Shown here: positions 57,266-64,000 of the stretch, piece after piece
How the letters are laid out: each line of letters begins with the position of its first letter
How positions within the stretch are numbered: the first letter of the stretch is position 1
NCBI RefSeq assembly: GCF_016093295.1
Contig: NZ_JAEDAL010000003.1
Location: 124,001-188,000, forward strand
Length of the DNA stretch: 64,000 bases
Reading direction: 5' to 3'
Source: Inhella gelatinilytica
Lineage (GTDB): Bacteria > Pseudomonadota > Gammaproteobacteria > Burkholderiales > Burkholderiaceae_C
The notes under the pieces: generated by a model
The model's input: the letters and a program-made list of their open reading frames with translations, nothing else
What the model was told of the DNA's origin: nothing
Databases searched by the model: none
Translations under genes and position numbers: made by a program

Positions 57266-59589
57266 AGCTCGGAGCACCGCATCGGCGGTGGATCCGGCGA
57301 ATTGCGTTGGGATTCGCTGCCCTGGTGGTGGGGCTGGCCGGGGTGGCTTACCTCGCGCTGCGGGCCAGTTTGCCGGTTCTGGATGGGGCGCAAACGCATG
57401 CGCCCCTGCAGGCTGCCGTGGCGGTGGAGCGCGACGTCCGTGGAACGGTGACCGTACGCGCTCAAAACCGGATCGATGCCGCCTATGCCATGGGTGTGGC
57501 GCATGCTCAGGATCGCTTCTTCCAAATGGACTTGATGCGCCGTGCCGCGGCGGGCGAGGTGGCCGCGCTGATGGGCGCGCCGGGGCTGAAGATCGATCGG
57601 GCGACGCGACCGCACGATTTCCGGCAGCGCGCGGAGGCCGCATGGAGCACGCTTCCGAGCCCGCAGCAAGCGCTCATACGCGCGTACACCCAGGGGGTCA
57701 ATGCGGGGCTCGCCGGTCTTGGGGCGAGACCTCCGGAGTATTGGTTGCTGCGCCAAAGGCCTCAGCCCTGGCGCGAGGTGGACAGTCTCTTGACGGTCTA
57801 CGCGATGTACCTGAATTTGCAAGCCGAACAACTCAACACCCACCGGGGCCGCCTTCAGTTGCGGGCTGCCGTGGGGGATGACGTTGCGGACTTCCTGCTG
57901 GCCCGCAGCGTCCCGCAGTGGGATGCAACACTCGATGGCCAATCGATCGAGGCGCCCAAATCCATTCCGGCGCCGCCCGCTGGGTGGGGTCACGGGGGGC
58001 GACAGGTTCGCGTCGACGAGCTCCCCGCGTTCGGCAGCAACGCCTGGGCGGTGGCTGGCCGCCGGGCCCCTCATGGTGCTGGACTGGTGGCGAACGACAT
58101 GCACCTCAAGCTCGGACTGCCCAACACCTGGGTGCGCATGGCCGTCCGGTGGACGGATGCACGGGGCCGCCCAGCCCAGTGGGTGGGGGTGACCCTGCCG
58201 GGGGTACCGGGCTTGGTGGTTGGCAGTACCGGTCAGGTCGCTTGGGGCTTTACCAACAGCTATGTGGCTTCGCACGAGTGGACGAAATTGCAACCCGACT
58301 CGGGCGGGCAGTGGCGGGGCCCTCAGGATCAGCGGGCGCGCCTGACGATGCGAACGCATCGCCTCGATGTGGCAGGCTCGGGGCCCGAAGAGCTTCAGGT
58401 GGAATGGTCGCCGTGGGGGCGTATCGAACGGGTCAACGGGCAAACCTATGCGGTGCAATGGACCGCCTATCGCCCTGACGCGGTCAACTTTGGCCTGTTC
58501 GAGTTGGAGGAGGCCACCAGCGTCCAGGATGCCCTGCAGTTGGCCCAGCGCGTGGGAATCCCCACGCAAAACCAAATCGTTGTCGACCGTCATGGCGCTT
58601 TGGCCTGGACGTTGGCGGGCCCCCTGCGGGAGGGCATCGACCGCCCCGTCGTCCGCGATCCGGATCTGGGGCAGTTGTGGAGCGCCAATCACTTGCATTT
58701 GGGGGGAGCGGCTGGCGTCATGCTGGGGGATGGCGGCTATGCCGGCCCCGGACGCGCGGCGCGCATCCGCGATCAGCTGGCACAACTCACCGCACCGGAC
58801 GAAGCCCAGGTCATTGCCATCGCGCTAGATGCCGAAGCTCCCTTGCTGGGGCGCTGGCGAGCCTTGGTGACCCAGCACCTGGATGCGGTCGCTTTGCGTG
58901 ACCATCCGGGGCGCGTCGCCTATCGGGAGGCTCTCAATGGCCCCCTTCGTGCGTCGGCGGATTCCGTGACGTACACGCTCTTGCGTGGTTTTCGAGCGGC
59001 GGCGCTGGCCAGTTTCAATGCCGCCCTGGTGGCCAGCCATCCCGGCCAGAGCAAGGACCTGAATCTCGCCAGTTTGAGCGCGCGTTGGGACGAACCCGTG
59101 ACACGACTCCTGCAGGAGGATCCCGTCGCCTGGCGCTGGGCGGATCAGGGGGATGGGCCCTTGGACGCTCGCACTCGGGTTCTACGGTGGGTGGATGCCG
59201 AGATTGAACGCCTGACAAAGGCCCATGGAAGCTTGGCCCAGGCTCGATGGGGGAGCACCGACACCATTCAAGTGCGGCACCCTTTGAGCCCAGCATTGCC
59301 GGCTTGGTTGGCCTCCTTTTTGGATGCCCCGCCGCAGCCCCTGGTGGGAGACACCCTCACGCCGCGCGCCCAGGCCCGGACCTTCGGCGCCAGCGAACGT
59401 CTGGCGGTGTCACCGGGGCGCGAGGCGCAAGGACTCTTTTCCATGCCGGGTGGCCCCAGCGGGCACTTTTTGTCGCCTTACTACCTCAGCGACCACGCGG
59501 ATTGGGCGCAGGGGCAGTTTGGGCCGCTTTTGCCGGGTGCCCCCCAGCACCGATTGATGCTTAGACCCAGCCCAACACCCCGGCCGTAG
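57262..59589 (+). CDS. Penicillin acylase family (Ntn) amidohydrolase
   Basis: A 775-residue exported Ntn-hydrolase precursor. An N-terminal hydrophobic segment (about 13-32) is a signal or anchor. The alpha chain (to about 258) has [26 protein letters not shown]; self-cleavage would occur before Ser259 in [10 protein letters not shown], giving the beta chain with [24 protein letters not shown]. Acyl-homoserine-lactone acylases belong to this family, so quorum-signal or lactam degradation is possible, but the substrate is unknown. The stop overlaps the convergent chromate-transporter stop by 29 bp. Confidence 0.9.
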   Translation: MKLGAPHRRWIRRIALGFAALVVGLAGVAYLALRASLPVLDGAQTHAPLQAAVAVERDVRGTVTVRAQNRIDAAYAMGVAHAQDRFFQMDLMRRAAAGEVAALMGAPGLKIDRATRPHDFRQRAEAAWSTLPSPQQALIRAYTQGVNAGLAGLGARPPEYWLLRQRPQPWREVDSLLTVYAMYLNLQAEQLNTHRGRLQLRAAVGDDVADFLLARSVPQWDATLDGQSIEAPKSIPAPPAGWGHGGRQVRVDELPAFGSNAWAVAGRRAPHGAGLVANDMHLKLGLPNTWVRMAVRWTDARGRPAQWVGVTLPGVPGLVVGSTGQVAWGFTNSYVASHEWTKLQPDSGGQWRGPQDQRARLTMRTHRLDVAGSGPEELQVEWSPWGRIERVNGQTYAVQWTAYRPDAVNFGLFELEEATSVQDALQLAQRVGIPTQNQIVVDRHGALAWTLAGPLREGIDRPVVRDPDLGQLWSANHLHLGGAAGVMLGDGGYAGPGRAARIRDQLAQLTAPDEAQVIAIALDAEAPLLGRWRALVTQHLDAVALRDHPGRVAYREALNGPLRASADSVTYTLLRGFRAAALASFNAALVASHPGQSKDLNLASLSARWDEPVTRLLQEDPVAWRWADQGDGPLDARTRVLRWVDAEIERLTKAHGSLAQARWGSTDTIQVRHPLSPALPAWLASFLDAPPQPLVGDTLTPRAQARTFGASERLAVSPGREAQGLFSMPGGPSGHFLSPYYLSDHADWAQGQFGPLLPGAPQHRLMLRPSPTPRP

Positions 59590-60097
59590 CCCCGAGCGTC
59601 AGCCAAATCAAGGGTGGCCAGCGCTTGCGAGCGCTGCCCACCGCGATGAGCCCCACCAGGCCCCACGCCACGCCACCGGCCTCGGCGTAGGGCTGAATCA
59701 GCACCCAGGCCCCGGACAGGGTCAGCCCCATCACCAGCGGGCCACAGCCCTCCTGGAAGGCCCGCAAGCCCGCATGACCCGGGTGGGCCTCCGCCCAGCG
59801 ACTAAAGCGCCACACCACCCAGGTTGAGGGCAACAAGATGCCACCGAGGCAGGCGAAAAGCCCCCAGGGGCCCGCCGCCATCCAACCCAAGACGCCAACG
59901 ACCATGACATTGGGGCCCGGGGCCGCTTGGCCCAGGGCCACGGCCTGCGCAAACTCGGTGTCGGTCAGCCAACCTCGCTGGGCGACCAAGAGTCGATGCG
60001 AATCCGCCAAGATGGCATTGACGCCGCCCAGCGACAGCAGCGAGAGCAGGGCGAAATCGGCGGATAGCGCCAGCAACTCGGTGGGCGAGACCATCAT
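59561..60097 (-). CDS. Chromate transporter, short-chain (second half)
   Basis: A 178-residue membrane protein of the CHR family. FALLSLLSLGGVNAILADSHRLLVAQRGWLTDTEFAQAVALGQAAPGPN is the CHR domain core, with PGPN. Six helices are predicted. Short-chain CHR proteins occur as pairs that together equal one long ChrA. The start is coupled to the first half by ATGA. Confidence 0.87.
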   Translation of the reverse strand: MMVSPTELLALSADFALLSLLSLGGVNAILADSHRLLVAQRGWLTDTEFAQAVALGQAAPGPNVMVVGVLGWMAAGPWGLFACLGGILLPSTWVVWRFSRWAEAHPGHAGLRAFQEGCGPLVMGLTLSGAWVLIQPYAEAGGVAWGLVGLIAVGSARKRWPPLIWLTLGATAGVLGWV

Positions 60098-60669
60098 GGG
60101 GCTTCGTCCGGTTGGCGCAATTGGCGCCATGCCCTCGCCATGCCCATGCCCCCCACGGTGAGGATCACCCACACCAAGGGCCATTTGGCCAAGGCGCTCA
60201 GCCCCAGGCTCAACGCCGCGAGCCCCAGTGCAAGCTTGGGCCCCAAGGGCGACTGCCGAAGCGGTTTGACCAGTTTCCAGCAGGTGCCCAGCAACAGCCC
60301 ACCCGCCGCCAGCCCCATGCCCCGCAGGGCATTGGCCACTTCGGGCCGGTGCAGGTGGCTGAGCGTGAGGGCAGTTAAGCCGATCACCAAGGTTCCGGGG
60401 ACCAGAAACATTCCTGCCAACACCGCCACCCCCCCTCGCCAGCCGAAGTGGCGTTGGCCCAGCATCAAACAGAGGTTGACGATGTTGGGCCCGGGAAGCA
60501 CTTGGGCGGCCGCCAGCAGGTTCATGAACTCCGACTCGGTGAGCCACGCTTCGCGTTCGACCAGTTCATGGTGGGCGACGGCCAGAATGCCGCCAAAGCC
60601 TTGCAGGGCCAGGCGATTGCAGACCCAGGCCAAATGGCCCGGCGATCGGGGGCCGCGGGCTGGGCTCAC
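60094..60669 (-). CDS. Chromate transporter, short-chain (first half)
   Basis: A 191-residue membrane protein. LALQGFGGILAVAHHELVEREAWLTESEFMNLLAAAQVLPGPNIVNLCLMLG is the CHR domain. It starts with GTG at 60669 overlapping the stop of the 2-hydroxyacid dehydrogenase gene (GTGA). It pairs with the next CHR gene. Chromate export or other oxyanion transport is the family role. Confidence 0.87.
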   Translation of the reverse strand: MSPARGPRSPGHLAWVCNRLALQGFGGILAVAHHELVEREAWLTESEFMNLLAAAQVLPGPNIVNLCLMLGQRHFGWRGGVAVLAGMFLVPGTLVIGLTALTLSHLHRPEVANALRGMGLAAGGLLLGTCWKLVKPLRQSPLGPKLALGLAALSLGLSALAKWPLVWVILTVGGMGMARAWRQLRQPDEAP

Positions 60670-61679
60670 CGCTGAACCTGTAAGGCCTCAGGATTCACGA
60701 GGTTCTTGGGCTCGCCGCGCAGGAAGCCCAGCACGTTGTCAAAGGCAGCGCGGAAGTACTGCTCGTAGCTGGCCTGCTCCACGTACCCGAGATGGGGGGT
60801 GCAGACCGTGTTTTCGAGCCGCAAGAGCTGGTGGCCCTGCAGGATGGGTTCGCTCTCGAAAACGTCGATGGCAGCCATGCCGGGTCGCCCTTTGTTCAGG
60901 GCCCCAACCAACGTGTCGGGGCACAACAACTCCGCGCGGGACGTGTTCACGAACAGGGCGGTGGGCTTCATCAAGGCCAGGTCTTCGGCCGTGATGAGAT
61001 TGCGCGTGGCGTCCACCAAGCGCAAGTGAACACTGAGCACGTCACTGGTCGAAAAAAAGGCTTCCCGGGTTTCTGCCACGTCGTACCCATCGGCCAGGGC
61101 CTTGAGCCGGGAGGCTTCGCTGCCCCAAATCTGAACCCGCATGCCAAAGGCGCGTCCGTAGCCGGCGACGAGCTGGCCGATGCGTCCGTAGCCCCAGACC
61201 CCCAAGGTCTTGCCGGCCAATTGAAAGCCTATTCCGAAGTTGGGCGGCATGGAGGCCGCCTTGAGTCCGCTTTGCTGCCACACCCCGTGTTTGAGGTTGC
61301 TGATGTACTGAGGCAGGCGCCGCATCGCGGCCATGATCAAGGCCCAGGTCAGTTCCGCCGGCGCAACAGGCGACCCCCCCCCTTCGGCCACGGCGATTCC
61401 CAGTTGCGAGCAAGCAGCGAGATCAATATGGCTGCCCACGCGTCCGGTTTGACTGATTAATTTCAGACGCGGCAACTTTTCCAGCAGCGCCCGGGGAAAG
61501 GCCGTGCGCTCGCGGATGGCCACGATGACGTCCGCATCGCGCAAGCGAACGGCCAATTGCCCCACGCCCTTGACCGTATTGGTGAATACCTTGGCTTGAA
61601 TACCCTCGGCGTCTAACAGCGCAGCGCACGGCAATTTGCGCACCGCGTCCTGATAGTCGTCGAGGATGATGATGTTCAT
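60666..61679 (-). CDS. D-2-hydroxyacid dehydrogenase family protein
   Basis: An NAD(P)-dependent dehydrogenase of 337 residues. GVWGYGRIGQLVAGYGRAFGM is the Rossmann loop; NTSRAELL has the catalytic Arg, DVFESEP the Glu, and CTPHLGYVEQ the His. A phosphoglycerate-dehydrogenase-like reductase, substrate unknown. The ATG at 61679 (MNIIILDDYQDAV) is the start; ATG at 61691 adds four residues. It heads the chromate pair. Confidence 0.88.
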   Translation of the reverse strand: MNIIILDDYQDAVRKLPCAALLDAEGIQAKVFTNTVKGVGQLAVRLRDADVIVAIRERTAFPRALLEKLPRLKLISQTGRVGSHIDLAACSQLGIAVAEGGGSPVAPAELTWALIMAAMRRLPQYISNLKHGVWQQSGLKAASMPPNFGIGFQLAGKTLGVWGYGRIGQLVAGYGRAFGMRVQIWGSEASRLKALADGYDVAETREAFFSTSDVLSVHLRLVDATRNLITAEDLALMKPTALFVNTSRAELLCPDTLVGALNKGRPGMAAIDVFESEPILQGHQLLRLENTVCTPHLGYVEQASYEQYFRAAFDNVLGFLRGEPKNLVNPEALQVQR

Positions 61680-61769
61680 GGCGGCCGGCATTGTGGCTTG
61701 CGCCGGGGCGGGCGGAACCTGGGGATTGCCTAGCACAATGCCTTATTTCTTACCGCAAGGGGGCGCGTC

Positions 61770-62801
61770 GTGCAGGTCTTGGTCACCGGAGGGGCGGGGT
61801 ACATCGGCTCGCACACCTGCGTGCAATTGCTGGAGCAAGGTCACGACGTCGTGGTCTTGGACAACTACAGCAACAGCAAACCCAGTGTTCTGCAGCGAAT
61901 TGGCGAGTTGGCAGGCCGGTGTGTGGCCGCGGAGCGCGGGGATGTGCGCGATGGCGCTGTGTTGGCCCGGGTGCTCACGGAGCACCGGGTTGAGGCCGTT
62001 TTGCACTTCGCGGGCCTCAAGGCGGTGGGTGAGTCGGTGACCGATCCGCTGCGGTATTACGACCACAACGTCCAGGGTAGCCTGAGTGTTCTGAGGGCCA
62101 TGCAGCAAGTGGGCGTCCCCACTTTGGTTTTCAGCAGTTCAGCGACGGTCTATGCGCCATCCGAGGTGATGCCGCTGTCGGAATCCGCAGCGCTGGGGCC
62201 GGTGAACCCCTATGGTCGGAGCAAGCGGATGGTGGAGCAGGTCATGGAAGACGTGGCGCGCGCGCCGAACACCACGTTGAGTTTGTGCGCGCTGCGCTAT
62301 TTCAATCCGGTCGGCGCCCACCCCAGTGGCCGTTTGGGCGAGGACCCTCAGGGCATCCCGAACAACCTGATGCCTTTCGTGGCCCAGGTGGCGGTCGGAC
62401 GCCGGCCAACCCTCCAGGTCTTTGGGAACGATTACCCGACCCCCGATGGCACGGGCGTGCGCGACTATTTGCACGTTCAAGACTTGGCGGCAGGGCATGT
62501 GGCCGCCCTGAATTGGATGCACGGACGGTCCGGGTTCCATGTGTTCAATTTGGGGACGGGCCAAGGGCAATCCGTTTTGCAGGTGTTGCGGGCCTTTGAA
62601 GCCGCTTGTGGAAGGGACTTGCCCCACGAAGTGGCCGCGCGTCGTGATGGGGACCTGGCGTATTACTGGGCGGATGCGCGCAAGGCCCGCGAGGTCCTCG
62701 GATGGCAAGCCCAGCTCAGCTTGGCGCAGATGTGTGAAGACACGTGGCGCTGGCAATCGAAGAATCCGCAGGGCTACGACGACGGGGAGGGCACCTCATG
62801 A
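61770..62801 (+). CDS. galE: UDP-glucose 4-epimerase
   Basis: Interconverts UDP-glucose and UDP-galactose, 343 residues. [15 protein letters not shown] is the NAD fold, [12 protein letters not shown] and [11 protein letters not shown] the Ser/Tyr-x3-Lys site. [20 protein letters not shown] is the family C-terminal part. The start is GTG at 61770, because the codon before the conserved QVLVTGG is GTG. The stop is overlapped by glpK (ATGA). Confidence 0.95.
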   Translation: MQVLVTGGAGYIGSHTCVQLLEQGHDVVVLDNYSNSKPSVLQRIGELAGRCVAAERGDVRDGAVLARVLTEHRVEAVLHFAGLKAVGESVTDPLRYYDHNVQGSLSVLRAMQQVGVPTLVFSSSATVYAPSEVMPLSESAALGPVNPYGRSKRMVEQVMEDVARAPNTTLSLCALRYFNPVGAHPSGRLGEDPQGIPNNLMPFVAQVAVGRRPTLQVFGNDYPTPDGTGVRDYLHVQDLAAGHVAALNWMHGRSGFHVFNLGTGQGQSVLQVLRAFEAACGRDLPHEVAARRDGDLAYYWADARKAREVLGWQAQLSLAQMCEDTWRWQSKNPQGYDDGEGTS

Positions 62802-64000
62802 ATGCGGTACTCGCGCTGGACCAAGGAACCACCAGTTCTCGGGCCTTGATTTTTGATGGGCGAGGGCGTGTCGTCGCGCAATCGCAGCAGGCGTTTGAAC
62901 AGCACTTTCCAGCGCCCGGTTGGGTCGAGCACGATCCGCAGGCGTTGTGGGCGACGCAGTTCGAGACAGCGCGCCATGCCTTGCAAGCGAGCGGGTTCTC
63001 GTCCAGCCACATCGCGGCGCTCGGATTGACCAATCAGCGGGAAACCGTGGTGCTGTGGGACCGCGCATCGGGTCAGGCCCTTACCCGGGCCGTGGTTTGG
63101 CAGGATCGCCGCACGGCGGACCTGTGCCAAAGACTTCGAGACGAGGGCCATGAGGAGGAAGTGCGGCAGCGCACGGGCTTGACGCTGGATCCCTATTTTT
63201 CGGCAACCAAGATTGCTTGGTGGCTGGATCGTCATCCGGAGTGGCGGTCCCGGGCCGAGCGCGGCGAATTGGCGGTGGGTACGGTCGACACCTGGCTGCT
63301 TTGGAAGTTGACCGAAGGGCGGGTTCACGCGACGGATGTCACCAACGCCAGTCGCACCCTGCTGATGAATCTGCAGACCGGTCAGTGGGATGTCGATCTG
63401 CTGAGCTTATTTGGCATCCCGCCGGCACTGCTGCCCGAAATTCACCCGTCGGCGAGTGATTTTGGGACGACGCGCTTGTTCGGCGGTTCGATTCGAATCG
63501 GCGGGGTGGCGGGGGATCAGCAGGCGGCGCTTTTTGGGCAAGGGTGTGTGGCGCCCGGGCAAGCCAAGAACACCTATGGCACCGGCTGTTTCATGCTCAT
63601 GCACACAGGGGCCATGGCCCTGAAATCCAAGCATGGCTTGCTGACCACACGGGCCTGTCAAGTGGACGCTCAGGCGCAATTTGCGTTGGAGGGCAGTGTG
63701 TTCATGGGCGGCGCGACGGTTCAGTGGCTGCGCGATGGACTCAAGATGTTTCAAAGCAGTTCCGAGGTGGAGGCCTTGGCCCGATCCGTGCCCGACAGTG
63801 GGGGCGTGGTGGTGGTGCCTGCCTTCACGGGATTGGGGGCGCCCTACTGGAACGCGGAGGCTCGGGGGGCAATCCTGGGCCTGAGCCGCGGCAGCACGCA
63901 GGCCCACATCGCACGGGCTGCGCTGGAAGCCATCACCTACCAATGTGCTGACGTTTTGCAGGCCATGGTCCAGGACGCATCAGGCAGCGAGTTGCAACTC
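62798..64000 (+). CDS. glpK: Glycerol kinase (partial, cut by the window end)
   Basis: The first about 400 residues of a FGGY-family glycerol kinase, which normally has about 500. [21 protein letters not shown] is the ATP/Mg start, [15 protein letters not shown] and [13 protein letters not shown] the substrate sites. [15 protein letters not shown] and [15 protein letters not shown] are glycerol kinase signatures, [11 protein letters not shown] and YGTGCFML the second domain. The ATG at 62798 overlaps the galE stop. The 3' end lies beyond the window. Confidence 0.95.
   Translation, partial: MNAVLALDQGTTSSRALIFDGRGRVVAQSQQAFEQHFPAPGWVEHDPQALWATQFETARHALQASGFSSSHIAALGLTNQRETVVLWDRASGQALTRAVVWQDRRTADLCQRLRDEGHEEEVRQRTGLTLDPYFSATKIAWWLDRHPEWRSRAERGELAVGTVDTWLLWKLTEGRVHATDVTNASRTLLMNLQTGQWDVDLLSLFGIPPALLPEIHPSASDFGTTRLFGGSIRIGGVAGDQQAALFGQGCVAPGQAKNTYGTGCFMLMHTGAMALKSKHGLLTTRACQVDAQAQFALEGSVFMGGATVQWLRDGLKMFQSSSEVEALARSVPDSGGVVVVPAFTGLGAPYWNAEARGAILGLSRGSTQAHIARAALEAITYQCADVLQAMVQDASGSELQL

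Overview
The window is a gene-dense, high-GC stretch (roughly 64% G+C by eye) of a betaproteobacterial chromosome. The conserved blocks pyrG-kdsA-DUF1330-eno-ftsB and mdh / sdhCDAB-sdhE-gltA, class II KDO8P synthase, rpsU-yqeY, and the DUF2145 and DUF2788 families point to order Burkholderiales, probably the Comamonadaceae/Sphaerotilaceae neighbourhood. No tRNA, rRNA, insertion sequence, prophage or CRISPR was seen. No gene-free stretch exceeds 300 bp: the longest are 32261-32448 (mdh/sdhC divergent spacer) and 29496-29674 (upstream of rpsU).

Layout. 1-4202 (+): the end of a type I secretion locus (tail of an upstream gene, HlyD adaptor, TolC-like channel) followed by an exported Ser-rich protein and a DUF2145 protein. 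4199-6813 (-): a ferritin-like DUF455 protein and two coupled EamA permeases. 6843-8332 (+): gamma-carbonic anhydrase and Hsp33. 8339-15707 (-): a long probable operon pyrG, kdsA, DUF1330, eno, ftsB, pnuC, NadR-type kinase and an exported 5'-nucleotidase. The last three form a plausible NAD-precursor salvage route. 15813-20483: hydrolase, DUF1161, mutS, suhB. 20594-24751: trmJ, cysE, mog, yjgA, pmbA. 24824-28334: a TakP-like TRAP transporter whose binding-protein gene faces its permease genes across a perfect 28-bp palindrome.

28407-31189 (-): phosphatase-like DUF442 protein, yqeY, rpsU, a conserved exported protein and a CitE-like lyase. 31271-37373: malate dehydrogenase (-), diverging from the sdhCDAB-sdhE-gltA operon (+). 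37456-40443 (-): a hybrid histidine kinase with an N-terminal hemerythrin. 40536-43758 (+): coupled ribokinase, nucleoside hydrolase and MTA/SAH-type deaminase, a nucleoside salvage cassette. 43874-47860 (+): purL behind a strong leader hairpin. 47985-55114 (-): a degenerate M48-like protein, DUF2189, DUF2788, an HtrA protease and a CHASE/PAS histidine kinase. 55158-59589 (+): DUF1624 membrane protein, rlmB, upp, penicillin-acylase family protein. 59561-61679 (-): 2-hydroxyacid dehydrogenase and two short-chain chromate transporter halves. 61770-64000 (+): galE and the start of glpK, cut by the window end.

Neighbouring genes are packed very tightly: at least 15 junctions overlap by four bases (ATGA or GTGA) and two by one base (TGATG). 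The most unusual protein is the M48-like protein at 53258-55114, which keeps the family's overall sequence but has lost the zinc-binding residues. It is co-transcribed with two membrane proteins and, further downstream, an HtrA protease.
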